This document shows positions 18,697 through 29,379 of a stretch of 64,000 nt of DNA, one piece after another. Source of the stretch: Neisseria polysaccharea ATCC 43768. Its GTDB lineage: Bacteria; Pseudomonadota; Gammaproteobacteria; Burkholderiales; Neisseriaceae. The stretch is from positions 1 to 64,000 of the forward strand of contig ADBE01000112.1 of the NCBI GenBank assembly GCA_000176735.1, read 5' to 3'. The notes beneath the pieces were generated by a model, which worked only from the letters and a program-made list of their open reading frames with translations, was not told the origin of the DNA and did not search any database. Position 1 is the stretch's first letter. Each line of letters opens with the position of its first letter. The position numbers and the translations under genes were made by a program.

Positions 18697-18769
18697 ATGC
18701 CGTCTGAAGCTGCCGCGACAGGCTTTAGACGGCATTTGAAAAAGGCTTGGAATTTTCCAAGCCTTTTTT
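18697..18769. terminator. DUS pair followed by strong intrinsic terminator
   Basis: ATGCCGTCTGAA (18697-18708) faces a variant TTTAGACGGCAT (18724-18735). Next to it, AAGGCTTGGAA and TTCCAAGCCTT form a perfect stem with flanking A and T runs at 18739-18769, a bidirectional terminator for macB and dsbC. Confidence 0.88.
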
Positions 18770-18778
18770 GCGGATGGA

Positions 18779-19561
18779 TTATTGATTTTTGCGGATGATT
18801 TCCTCCAGTTGGGGCATCGGGCTGTAGCCGCTTTGGCTGCGCCCGTTGGGGAAGACGAGGGTCGGCGTGCCGTTGAAGCCGAACTGTTCGCCCAAGGAAG
18901 TGGTTTCCGCGACGGGGTTGTCGCAGATGCTGCCGCCGGCCGGGAATTTGCCTTTACGCATCCAATCCGTCCACGCTTTGGCGCGGTCGGGCTGACACCA
19001 TAAGATTTGCGCCTTGCGCGCGGCATCGGGGTGCAGGCCGGCAATGGGCATCATAAAGCTGTAAACCGTCACGTCGGTCATTTTTTCAAACTCGTGTTCC
19101 AGGCGTCTGCAGAACGGGCAGTCGGGGTCGGAGAAGACAGCGACTTTCAGCTTGCCGTTGCCGCGCACTTCTTTGATGGCTTTGTCCAAAGGCAGGGAGG
19201 CGAAGTCGATTTTGTTCAAATCTGCCATACGCTGTTCGGTGAGGTTTTTCCGGTTGTTGATGTCAATAAGTTCGCCGGAAAATAGATAATTGGCGTTTGC
19301 ATCGGTGTAGATAATCTGCCTGCCGCTGACGACGACTTCGTAAATGCCTTTGACCGGTGTTTCGCTGACGCTCAACACTTTCAAATCTTGGGCGGAATAG
19401 ATTTTTTCCAAACGCGCTTTCAAAGAGGCGGCAACGGATTTGCCGGCGGACTCGGCTTTGACGGCGGGTTCGGCGTTGGCATTGGAAACGGGCGTTTGCC
19501 CGCAAGCCAGCAGCGGGAGGACGGTAAAGGGGGTTAAGATTTTGATTAACTTGGTTTTCAT
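18779..19561 (-). CDS. dsbC: Disulfide isomerase DsbC
   Basis: A 260-residue periplasmic thioredoxin-fold protein. The N terminus MKTKLIKILTPFTVLPLLACGQ has a lipobox-like LLAC, so it may be a lipoprotein. The N-terminal dimerisation domain (about 50-115) precedes the thioredoxin domain with the CPFC active site in FSDPDCPFCRRLEHEF and cis-Pro loop GTPTLVFPNG. DsbC rearranges wrong disulfides in exported proteins. ATG 19561 is chosen because it begins the signal sequence; the open frame extends further upstream without a signal. Confidence 0.9.
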   Translation of the reverse strand: MKTKLIKILTPFTVLPLLACGQTPVSNANAEPAVKAESAGKSVAASLKARLEKIYSAQDLKVLSVSETPVKGIYEVVVSGRQIIYTDANANYLFSGELIDINNRKNLTEQRMADLNKIDFASLPLDKAIKEVRGNGKLKVAVFSDPDCPFCRRLEHEFEKMTDVTVYSFMMPIAGLHPDAARKAQILWCQPDRAKAWTDWMRKGKFPAGGSICDNPVAETTSLGEQFGFNGTPTLVFPNGRSQSGYSPMPQLEEIIRKNQ

Positions 19562-19684
19562 ATAAGATGACTGCGCGTGTTGGAAAAGCGGCATTGTATC
19601 AAACCTCTGTTGCGCCTGCATTGCGCCGAGGCTCAATTTATCGTCTGAAAATAGCTTCCGGCTGTTAAAATACGCAAAAAAATG

Positions 19685-19725
19685 ATTTGTCTGCCTGTAT
19701 AATCTACCACCGTATCGCCGTAAAC
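19685..19725 (+). repeat. Relic copy of the priA 5' end
   Basis: The 28 bases at 19698-19725 (TATAATCTACCACCG...GTAAAC) match the priA start region at 20528-20555 with three substitutions, and the similarity continues upstream (ATTTGTC...). The priA ATG is ATA here, so no start remains. The two copies bracket the unrecognised gene at 19818-20483. Confidence 0.75.
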
Positions 19726-19817
19726 ATATGGCTAAGCGGACTTCGGGCCGGTTTGAGGCCGTCTGAAAGATTTGCGGCGGGCAACTGAAAGATTTTACCG
19801 ACATTTTGAGAGAAAAA

Positions 19818-20483
19818 ATGAACCAACAAGAATACGCTGAATATCTGTTTAAGCTGCTGGGCGAAGAGCCGCAGGCAGCAGATAAATATAATGGCTGGGA
19901 GGATTATTTCTACGGTTTGTTTCAGGGGTTTATGCCCGACGGAGAAGGCGTGGCTGCGGTGTTTGAACCTTTGGAAAAGGGACAGGAATTGCTGGCGCGC
20001 ATTATGCCTGTGTATCAAAACACTGCCGAACACAACCAAGAGATCCTCGACGGCGGCTATATTCCCGGCTATTTCTGCCCGCCTGCGCAAGATGAGGCAG
20101 AAGTGAGACAGACGGGTGAGCGTTTGTTGGAAGGGTTGCGCGAATTTGCCCGCTTTGTTGAAGACGAAGAGCTGATTGCAGCCTTGGCAGCGATTAAACA
20201 GATACGTTTTGGCGAACCTGCGGAAGAGTTTGACGATACTCGGGATTTGTTGGGAGAGGTATTTGGCGAATGGCAGACGGGCAATACGGATGACAACAGC
20301 CCCGAACAAGTGTTGGACGAAGCCTATTATTCTATAAATTGCGATTATTACCTGTCCGCCTATCTGCAATATCCGCTTTACCGCACCAAGCCCGACAGCG
20401 ATTTTCTCCGTCCTTATTTCGATTTGTGGAAACAGGGTTACGGCTTTACTTTGGATAAAGACTGTTTATATTTGTGCAAATAG
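19818..20483 (+). CDS. Unrecognised acidic cytosolic protein
   Basis: A 221-residue protein beginning MNQQEYAEYLFKLLGEEPQAADKY. I do not recognise its family. It has no signal peptide or membrane segment, is acidic, rich in aromatic residues (GWEDYFYGLFQGFMP, CDYYLSAYLQYPLYRTKP) and largely helical in appearance. It lies between a relic copy of the priA 5' end and priA itself, which suggests a later insertion. A start at 19806 (TTG) is possible, but ATG 19818 follows GAGAGAAAAA, a fair ribosome-binding site. Downstream it reaches within 46 bases of priA. Confidence 0.7.
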   Translation: MNQQEYAEYLFKLLGEEPQAADKYNGWEDYFYGLFQGFMPDGEGVAAVFEPLEKGQELLARIMPVYQNTAEHNQEILDGGYIPGYFCPPAQDEAEVRQTGERLLEGLREFARFVEDEELIAALAAIKQIRFGEPAEEFDDTRDLLGEVFGEWQTGNTDDNSPEQVLDEAYYSINCDYYLSAYLQYPLYRTKPDSDFLRPYFDLWKQGYGFTLDKDCLYLCK

Positions 20484-20528
20484 CTTCCGTTTTTTCAGAC
20501 GGTCTCAAACCATTTGTCCGACCACGCT

Positions 20529-22718
<2,190 letters not shown>

Positions 22719-22732
22719 TTATCGGCAATACG

Positions 22733-22766
22733 ATGCCGTCTGAAAACCGTTTCAGACGGCATTTTT
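22733..22766. terminator. Bidirectional DUS-pair terminator between priA and nnrS
   Basis: ATGCCGTCTGAA at 22733-22744 pairs with TTCAGACGGCAT at 22751-22762, then TTTT, between convergent genes. Confidence 0.85.
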
Positions 22767-23862
22767 ATTCCGGATCGTCTGTAAACGCGTTCGCTCGAAA
22801 AATCGGTACGAATGTCAGCAGGTAAAGCACGAACACGGCGGCGGTCAGAATCGCGGGGACAGTGATGAAGAATATCGGGTTCACGTTCATTAAAACAGCG
22901 CGCGAGACGGCGGCGGCAAAGAGGATGGGGACGGCGATGCGGCAGAGTTTGGGGTAGTCGAGCTTGGTAAAGCCGCTGTGCCACAGTCCGGCAGTCAGCC
23001 ACACCATCATCACGCCGCCCGTCATGCCGCCGAGGGTAATCAGGTGCATGGGCGCGGAGGCGGGCAGGTTTTGCAATTTCGCCGCGCCTGTCCACAGATA
23101 GCCTGCCGCGGCAAAGAGCTGGAGCAGGTAATAAGTGCGGACGTAGTGTTTGCGCAGGAGTTCGTGATGGTGAAGCTCACGCAGCTTGGCAAGCAGGATG
23201 AAGCCGACGGCGAGCGCGGTAAAACCGGCGGTTTGCGCGGGCAGCCAAAGTTCGGCGGCGGCGTGCAAGAGCAGGAAAGTAATAGCGATGTTTTTATAAA
23301 CGATATTTGGAATAAAAACAGGGTCTTTCAGACGGCATTCTTTAAGGGCTTCCGCGCCCAAAAGAATGCTGACGCGGACGGATACGAACATGACCGCCGC
23401 CATATTCAAATGCACTTGCGCGCGCAGTAAGTTCAAATCGCCGCCGACGGCATAGGCCGTCTGAAAAATAGTAAACGCGGCAAGCAGCATTAAGAGGGCG
23501 AAGTTATCAGTGTTGCGGTCGAGCCAAATCAGCCAGACGCAGAACAGCAGCAACACCAGCCAATAGGCAGCGACGAAAAACGAGGCAGTTTGCGGCGAAA
23601 AGGGCAGTATAGCGGATGCGGCGAGCAATAATGCCGCCAAAATGGTCGAGGCAGGCTTCAGGTTGCCCGAAAAACCCGTCCAATCCAACAAAGCCGCAGT
23701 CAGGAAACCACCATATGCCGCAGGCAGCATGAGTTCTAAGAAGATTTGGCGGTGCAAAATGACGGCACTAGGGCTGATGAAAAACACCAGCGCGCCGAGT
23801 ATGGCAAGCACCGCCGCACTGACGAAAAACGGCCGCATGGGGTGGGTGAAAAATTTATTCAT
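22765..23862 (-). CDS. nnrS: NnrS-family membrane protein
   Basis: A 365-residue inner-membrane protein with about 12 hydrophobic segments. HPMRPFF at the N terminus, the LRAQVHLNMAAVMFVSVRV segment (about 165) and APMHLITLGGMTGGVMMVWLTAGLWHSG (about 270) are NnrS signatures with the conserved His residues. NnrS is a haem/copper membrane protein that protects against nitric oxide stress. Here it is solitary, but it fits a genome that also encodes N2O reduction further along. The gap to the ABC transporter (23863-24261) holds only repeats. Confidence 0.88.
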   Translation of the reverse strand: MNKFFTHPMRPFFVSAAVLAILGALVFFISPSAVILHRQIFLELMLPAAYGGFLTAALLDWTGFSGNLKPASTILAALLLAASAILPFSPQTASFFVAAYWLVLLLFCVWLIWLDRNTDNFALLMLLAAFTIFQTAYAVGGDLNLLRAQVHLNMAAVMFVSVRVSILLGAEALKECRLKDPVFIPNIVYKNIAITFLLLHAAAELWLPAQTAGFTALAVGFILLAKLRELHHHELLRKHYVRTYYLLQLFAAAGYLWTGAAKLQNLPASAPMHLITLGGMTGGVMMVWLTAGLWHSGFTKLDYPKLCRIAVPILFAAAVSRAVLMNVNPIFFITVPAILTAAVFVLYLLTFVPIFRANAFTDDPE

Positions 23863-23929
23863 CGCTTGGCTTGATTCTGTATGAAGATGTTTTCGGATAT
23901 GGATTTATTGGGCGGACAGGGCTGTATCT

Positions 23930-24250
23930 TTTGTTGAAGAGGCAAGCCTGCGGTTTGCCTGCCCTCTCCCTAGCCCTCTCCCACGGGGAGAGGGGATTAG
24001 GCTGTCGAGCCCGAACATTCTCAGGTTTACCTACCATCCGATTCTCAATCCTGAGCCCTCTGATTTTCAGCAACCTGTTCCTTTTCTCTCTGCGGGAGAG
24101 GGAATCGGGCTGACAAACCCGAACATTCTCAGGTTTACCCACCATCTGATTCTTAATCCCGGACTCTCTGATTTTCAGAAACCTGATTCCCTCTCCCCGT
24201 GGGAGAGGGTTAGGGAGAGGGCAACGAACCGCAAGGTTCGTCAGGCACTC
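23930..24250. repeat. Two imperfect 108-bp direct repeats bounded by GAGAGGG motifs
   Basis: CCCGAACATTCTCAGGTTTA occurs at 24010 and again at 24118, within units that also share CTCTGATTTTCAG and AACCTG. The units are bounded and separated by complementary CCCTCTCCC / GGGAGAGGG stretches that can pair across the whole block. No gene is present. Confidence 0.8.
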
Positions 24251-24261
24251 AAATCCCCTTA

Positions 24262-24957
24262 TCACTCATAATAATGAATCCCCTGAAACTCCCTTGCTAC
24301 CACGGCTTCTTCAAAAGCCGAATCGCGTTCGGACAGCGGCGTGGGCAGGGTTATCACGTTTTGCACGTTCATGCCCTTAGTGGAAAGCAGCATGATTTCA
24401 TGGCTCAGGCGCGCGGCTTCGAAGCGGTCGTGCGTTACCAGCATACACGCCATGCCCTGCCGCTCGATTTTCTCCACCAGCATGGCGACCAAAATATCGC
24501 GCAAATCGCGATCCAAACCGACAAACGGCTCGTCCAGCAAAGCAAGGTCGCAGCCGCACAGCAGCAGGCGCAAAAATGCCACCCGTTTTGCCATACCGCC
24601 GGACAACTCGGTCGGATATTTGTTCATATCGCCCGCAGTCAGCCCGACTTTCGCCGCCAGCGCGACGATTTCGCCTTCATCGGGTTTGTCCATAAAAATC
24701 GCGATATTCTGCATCGCGGTCAAGTTTTCCGGCAGGCGGTTTTCCTGAAACAGAAAACCCGTTTTACGGAAAGTATTACGTATCGTGCCCGATTTTGGCG
24801 TTTCCAAGCCCGCAATCAACCGCAAAACCGTCGTTTTGCCGCAGCCGCTCGGCCCGAACAAGGCCTTCACTTCGCCGTGTTGCAGGTTCAAACTGAAATC
24901 GCGCACGATGGGGTCGCGGAGAATTTCAAAACGCACGTTTTCAAGACAGAGCATCAT
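24262..24957 (-). CDS. ABC transporter ATP-binding protein (NitT/TauT-type)
   Basis: A 231-residue cytosolic ATPase with Walker A GPSGCGKTTVLRLIAGLE (about 35-52), signature ELSGGMAKRVAFLRL, Walker B LALLDEPFVGLDRD and switch histidine THDRFEAARL. It resembles ATPases of nitrate/sulfonate/thiamine-precursor importers. ATG 24957 overlaps the permease stop (ATGA), showing translational coupling; a GTG nine bases earlier is also open. It is the last gene of a minus-strand locus with a permease, binding protein and TonB-dependent receptor. The substrate is unknown. Confidence 0.88.
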   Translation of the reverse strand: MMLCLENVRFEILRDPIVRDFSLNLQHGEVKALFGPSGCGKTTVLRLIAGLETPKSGTIRNTFRKTGFLFQENRLPENLTAMQNIAIFMDKPDEGEIVALAAKVGLTAGDMNKYPTELSGGMAKRVAFLRLLLCGCDLALLDEPFVGLDRDLRDILVAMLVEKIERQGMACMLVTHDRFEAARLSHEIMLLSTKGMNVQNVITLPTPLSERDSAFEEAVVAREFQGIHYYE

Positions 24958-25751
24958 CTTCTCCACGGCATAAACAAAATTTCCAAAGGCTTGGTAATCA
25001 GGTATTCAAACAGCGACACAAACACAATGACCAACACCACATAAGCCATCACCGTCGAAGTCTCCAGCATCGCCCTCGCGTCCGCAATCCGCGCGCCCAC
25101 GCCTTCGCTCGCGCCCAAGAGTTCCGCCATAATCACCACCTTCACCCCCATCGCCACCGCCACGCCGACGCTGGAGATCACATAGCCCGTCAGATGCGGG
25201 ATATACAGATAGCGGATTTTTTTCAGACGGCCTAATTTATAAGCGTCAAACAATTCCTCATGCTGCTTGTTCACGCTCGCCATCCCGACCGCCGCACTCG
25301 CAAACGTCAGCGGCGCAACCAACACAATGATGGTAAACAACACACTCGGATTGCCGAAACCAAACCAAAACAGAGCCATTACCACCCAAATAATCGGCGG
25401 CATCGCCAACAAAATCGTAATCACAGGCTTGAGCAACGCCATCGCCGTCTTAAAACTGCCCGCCACCAGCCCCGCCGCCAATCCCGCTACCAGCGCAACC
25501 GAAATTCCCACCACCGACCGCCATAGAGAAATCCCAATTTCGTTTTTCTGAAAATGTTTCAATAAATCAAACGACTTTTGAAACACCTCGACTGGCGCAG
25601 GCAGCATAAACTCGCCGAACACGGCACTGCCCCATGCCCACAACACCACCACCACCATCGCCACACTCAGACCGGCAAAGCCGCTCCAAAGGTAGTCGAT
25701 GATGTAAAACACTGCAGGCTGCGGTTTGCGGATTTTGTCGGTTTTAATCAT
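24954..25751 (-). CDS. ABC transporter permease (NitT/TauT-type)
   Basis: A 265-residue inner-membrane permease with about six hydrophobic segments. The EAA-type loop is GMASVNKQHEELFDAYKLGRLKKIRYLYIPHLTGYV (about residues 155-190), which docks the ATPase. It belongs to the BPD_transp_1 superfamily and most resembles SsuC/TauC/ThiX permeases. It overlaps the downstream ATPase gene by four bases. A 450-base repeat-bearing gap separates it from the binding-protein gene on the same strand. The substrate is unknown. Confidence 0.87.
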   Translation of the reverse strand: MIKTDKIRKPQPAVFYIIDYLWSGFAGLSVAMVVVVLWAWGSAVFGEFMLPAPVEVFQKSFDLLKHFQKNEIGISLWRSVVGISVALVAGLAAGLVAGSFKTAMALLKPVITILLAMPPIIWVVMALFWFGFGNPSVLFTIIVLVAPLTFASAAVGMASVNKQHEELFDAYKLGRLKKIRYLYIPHLTGYVISSVGVAVAMGVKVVIMAELLGASEGVGARIADARAMLETSTVMAYVVLVIVFVSLFEYLITKPLEILFMPWRR

Positions 25752-25788
25752 GGTTTGAGTGTTGGTTGATGGGGATGGTTTGGGGATG

Positions 25789-26112
25789 ATAGGCCGTCTG
25801 AAAAATCAGTTATCAGGATATTTGTATCCGACAGTTTGTTCAGCTATGCCGTAAAGTCGGATGCCGGAGTCTGACCCACGGTTACCACCCGCCGTCATTC
25901 CCGCGCAGGCGGGAATCCAGAAGTTTGACACTGCTGCAATTTTAAAACATTCCTGCAATATCAGAGACTGGATTCCCGCCTGCGCGGGAATGACGGCTTT
26001 TTGTGTACTGTTCTAACTATTATCTGATAGGCCGTCTGAAAAGAGTAGATCGGATACTCGTATCCGACAGCCCAGTTTAGCCGAAATATCGGATTCAAGA
26101 ATCTGATCTACG
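25789..26112. repeat. NIME insert flanked by two related RS-type modules
   Basis: dRS3 units ATTCCCGCGCAGGCGGGAAT (25897-25916) and ATTCCCGCCTGCGCGGGAAT (25972-25991) bracket a spacer. On either side, modules starting GATAGGCCGTCTGAAAA and containing GTATCCGACAG (25789-25880 and 26028-26112) are similar to each other, as if a module had been duplicated round the NIME. The gap 25752-26201 contains no gene. Confidence 0.75.
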
Positions 26113-26201
26113 CTGCTGATAATGTCCTTATAGCCCGTCTGAAAATGACAAGTCAGATTTCATGGTTACTCCACTATTTTCAGACGGCCTCTTTCCTCCT
26201 T

Positions 26202-27179
26202 TTAAGCCAAGAAGAACCCGTTATCCGGCAGCTTGCCGCCCAGAAGTTTCGGGTTGAACTGCATCAGGATTTCGTAAAACTTCAAAATCTCGTCCTTCAC
26301 TTCGCTGCCTTTGGTTACCGTCAGCCGCGCGCCGTCCAAGCCCATGACTAGGGCGGGTTCGGGGGCGGGGAGGTAGTTTTTGCCGATTTTCGCCGCGCTT
26401 TGGCGGTTGGTCAGTATCCAGTTGAGCGCGTTTTTCAAATCCTGATGGAAGAGGTCGAACTGTGCCTTGTGTGCGTGGAAATATTCTTCGTTGGCGATGA
26501 TGCCTGCCATCGGAATCAGTGGTTTGGTGTCAAACGTCTGCCCCCATGCTTTTACCAAATCAAAGCCGCGTACGACGTTTATGCCCATGGTTTTACCTTT
26601 AAGCAGGCTGGCGGTTGCCATCGGTTCGGGCAGGATGACGGCGTGGTAGTCTTTGCTCAAAAATAGTCCGACTGCTTCGGGCGGTGTGGCAGCGTATGTA
26701 ATGCTGACTTTGTGTGCGTCGATTTTCAGTTTTTTCAACAAGGCTTGCAGCACGATGTCGGGCATGTCGTTTTTAAACGGCACGAGGATTTTTTTGCCGA
26801 CCAAATCCTGCGGCGAGGTAATCGCGCTGCCTTTGCACATCAGCTGAGTGATGCCGTTGGTCAAAATATTGACCATGCCGACTTTCTGCCCTTGGTTGCG
26901 CAGGTTTACGCCGACATTACTCGGACTCATCATGACTTTAAATTGTCCGCTCGCCACGCCCGCGCGCAGTTGATCGGGCGATCGCCAGATTTTCAGCGAT
27001 ACATCTGCCTGTTTCGCCAGCTTGCCTTGCAACGCCGCTACGGCAATGGTTACGCTGGGCATCGCAGGCGCGCCGTACACGGTAAATTGCTCTTTACCGG
27101 CTGCCAACAATGAAGGCGAAACGCCTGCGGCTGCCAGCGCGGCGGTCATTTTTAAGAAATCACGTCTTTTCATATCCAT
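26202..27179 (-). CDS. Tat-exported ABC substrate-binding protein (NMT1/NitT-type)
   Basis: A 325-residue protein with a twin-arginine signal, MDMKRRDFLKMTAALAAAGV then SPSLLAAG, so it is exported folded to the periplasm. The body has the NitT/TauT binding-protein pattern: early SVTIAVAALQ, GQFKVMMSPSNVG, VGKKILVPFKNDMPDIV and EPMATASLLKG. ATG 27179 is preceded by AGGAG at good spacing. Tat export may mean that the ligand or a cofactor is loaded in the cytosol, or simply reflects ancestry. It follows the TonB-dependent receptor by 57 bases and is probably cotranscribed. The ligand is unknown. Confidence 0.87.
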   Translation of the reverse strand: MDMKRRDFLKMTAALAAAGVSPSLLAAGKEQFTVYGAPAMPSVTIAVAALQGKLAKQADVSLKIWRSPDQLRAGVASGQFKVMMSPSNVGVNLRNQGQKVGMVNILTNGITQLMCKGSAITSPQDLVGKKILVPFKNDMPDIVLQALLKKLKIDAHKVSITYAATPPEAVGLFLSKDYHAVILPEPMATASLLKGKTMGINVVRGFDLVKAWGQTFDTKPLIPMAGIIANEEYFHAHKAQFDLFHQDLKNALNWILTNRQSAAKIGKNYLPAPEPALVMGLDGARLTVTKGSEVKDEILKFYEILMQFNPKLLGGKLPDNGFFLA

Positions 27180-27236
27180 TTTTTTATCTCCTAATTCTTA
27201 ATAAGCCGGTGTGGCATTCTTTCAGACGGCCTGATT

Positions 27237-29156
27237 TTAAAAAGCCGCATGCAAACTCAACCAATATGTCCTGCCCGGTGCATACACTACGCTGGGGGAT
27301 AGGGCGAGGACGTGGTCGCCGCTGATGTGTTCGGCGTATTTTTTGTTGAACACGTTGTTCACGCCCAAGCGCAAGCCGTATTTGTCTTTGATGTTTACGC
27401 CTGCGTACACATCGGCAACGGTAAAGCCTTTGGCGGCTTCGCGTTTGTCTATGCCCAGACCGCTTGCCGCGTCAAAATCGCCGCGCGTTTGTTTGGCGAC
27501 AAAGCGTGCCGCCGCGCCAATGTTGTAGCTGCCGTGGGCAAAGTAGTTTTTGTAGTCGGCTTGGACGGCGGCTTCAAACGGACGGATTTGATAGAGCGGC
27601 CTGCCGTCGGTTTCGTTGTGTCCGTAGTTGTAGGCGGCTTTGATGCCTGCGGCCCAATGCGGATTGAAGTTGTAACGCGCGTAGGCCTGCGCGGTAATGA
27701 GGCGTGCGTCCACGTTGCGTGTGATGATGCCGCCGCCGTTGGATGAAATACCGCTTTGTCCGTGTGCGCGGTCAAAAATAATCAGGTCTTTGACTTTGTC
27801 CGCCACAAGCGTGCCGCCCACGTTCCATCCCGCGCCTGCGAGCGAGTTCATATAGCCGTTGTAGTAGTCGTTGCGGCTGTCGGCGGTGAGCTTGATGCGG
27901 TTGTGTTTTTCGTTTTTCAGCAGGGGATTGCCCACGATAGCGGCGGCCGGTTTGGAATCTGTTAACGCGCCGTTCGTACGGTTTTGCATGATGGCGGCAA
28001 GCGAGTTGAAGCGTTCGGTGTTGTCGCCGATGCGTTCCAAATGTGCGAGGGAAATGCTGTATTTTTGCGTTTCAGACGGCGTGAAATCGTATTTGAGTTC
28101 GCCCGACAAAGCACGACGGCGCACTTTGCCGTTGAAGTCGTAGCCGTAATGGGTTTTCCAGATTTGTTGTGATGAGGCGAAGGAAAAACCGGGTTTTATT
28201 GGGTTTTCAGGCTGTGCCGTATTTTTGCGTACGTCCGCTTCGTTGAGTTCGTAGCTTAAGCCCAAGCCCAGTTTGTGTTGGTCGTCAAACTTGTAAGACA
28301 AGGTATCGGCAATGCGCCAGCGGTCGAGGTGTACATCGGCGAAACGGTAGCCGTTGAGGAAGTCGCGCATGGGAGTGTGGGCGTTGCGCTCGCCGTTTTG
28401 GCTGTCATTGCGGTAGCTGACGGCGGCGGTGTTGTGGAACTTGCCGAAATCCGCGTCGTGTTTGAGCGAGAAATCATACACTTTGCGGTCAAGCTCTACG
28501 AACACTTGCTGCGGCGTATTGTTTTGGCGCAGGGAGTAATTGTCGGCATGGCGTTTGAGTTTGATGACGCCTGCTTCCGCGCTGACCGTATTGCTCAAAT
28601 CGGCATTACCCCAACGCGCGTTGAGTTTGGCGATGTGGCGTTCGGTATCCAATGCGTCGTTGACGAACTGCGGCTGGCGGTCGTTGTTGATGTCGTTGTG
28701 CAGATAAGTGAGGCGGTATTCTTGATTTTCAGACGGCACGAAACCGAGTACCAAAGCCTGATTGAAGCGGCTGTATTTCCAATCGGTATCGCGCCCGCCG
28801 CCGTCTTTATAACCGTTGGCTTTGGTGTGATTGAGGTTGGCCACGCCGTAAATATTCGCCCCGCGTGCTTGCGCGGTAACGGAGTTGTAAAAACTTTTGC
28901 CGTAAAAGCCGCTGTTTGTCTTCAACGGACGGAAGGCTTGGTCTATGTTTTCGGTAACAAAGTAATGATCGCTGCGGTCGGTGCGGTCGAATTGGTTTTC
29001 GGGGAAATAGCCTTGCGCTGCGGTCAGGGCAATCGGTTTGGGAGGGGAGAAGGTTTTGACGGATTGTATTTCTTCAGTATTTGCCAGTTGTTCTGCCCAA
29101 GACGGAGCAACGGAAAAAACGGTCATCAAAGCCCATGTGAGAGTATTTAGTTTCAT
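27237..29156 (-). CDS. TonB-dependent-receptor barrel, apparently without plug domain
   Basis: A 639-residue outer-membrane protein. The signal peptide is about residues 1-21 (cleavage after SWA). Only about 70 residues precede barrel-like sequence (GANIYGVANLNHTKANGYKDG onward), against the roughly 130-150 of a usual plug. It ends YWLSLHAAF with terminal Phe as expected for BAM recognition, and the late motifs VADVYAGVNIKDKYGLRLGVNNVFNKKYAEH are TonB-receptor barrel hallmarks. It heads the locus with a Tat-exported binding protein and ABC importer, under a Fur-box-like site. It resembles the OprC/NosA branch, but the substrate is unknown. Confidence 0.82.
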   Translation of the reverse strand: MKLNTLTWALMTVFSVAPSWAEQLANTEEIQSVKTFSPPKPIALTAAQGYFPENQFDRTDRSDHYFVTENIDQAFRPLKTNSGFYGKSFYNSVTAQARGANIYGVANLNHTKANGYKDGGGRDTDWKYSRFNQALVLGFVPSENQEYRLTYLHNDINNDRQPQFVNDALDTERHIAKLNARWGNADLSNTVSAEAGVIKLKRHADNYSLRQNNTPQQVFVELDRKVYDFSLKHDADFGKFHNTAAVSYRNDSQNGERNAHTPMRDFLNGYRFADVHLDRWRIADTLSYKFDDQHKLGLGLSYELNEADVRKNTAQPENPIKPGFSFASSQQIWKTHYGYDFNGKVRRRALSGELKYDFTPSETQKYSISLAHLERIGDNTERFNSLAAIMQNRTNGALTDSKPAAAIVGNPLLKNEKHNRIKLTADSRNDYYNGYMNSLAGAGWNVGGTLVADKVKDLIIFDRAHGQSGISSNGGGIITRNVDARLITAQAYARYNFNPHWAAGIKAAYNYGHNETDGRPLYQIRPFEAAVQADYKNYFAHGSYNIGAAARFVAKQTRGDFDAASGLGIDKREAAKGFTVADVYAGVNIKDKYGLRLGVNNVFNKKYAEHISGDHVLALSPSVVYAPGRTYWLSLHAAF

Positions 29157-29168
29157 TTCTTATCTCAT

Positions 29169-29191
29169 GATAATAATTATTATTTATTATC
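29169..29191. promoter_or_regulatory. Fur-box-like site before the receptor gene
   Basis: GATAATAATTATTATTTATT, continued by ATC, matches the Fur repeat pattern (GATAAT units with an inverted ATTATC end). It ends 13 bases before the receptor ATG on the minus strand, in a very AT-rich region, where binding would cover the promoter or start. Iron (Fur) repression is inferred. Confidence 0.6.
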
Positions 29192-29333
29192 CTATTAAAA
29201 AAAATTTAAGTAAATAAGAAAATGATATAAAAAATTTCCAGATAACCGATACAACAGTTAGAACTTGGGCTTGGGAATATCACGGTAGATGAATTTGGAA
29301 CCTCTGTCATGCTATTGTTTTTTATCGCAATTG

Positions 29334-29366
29334 AAAAAAACGCGAACCGAATAGTTCGCGTTTTTT
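29334..29366. terminator. Intrinsic terminator of dnaK
   Basis: CGCGAAC (29341-29347) and GTTCGCG (29354-29360) form a stem with flanking A7 and T6 runs, so it can act on both strands. It lies just past the dnaK stop on the minus strand. Confidence 0.9.
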
Positions 29367-29379
29367 CAGACGGCATCAA

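Noticed and set aside
23930-24250. CRISPR array
   Set aside because: Only two units of about 108 bp, no short repeat-spacer pattern and no cas genes.
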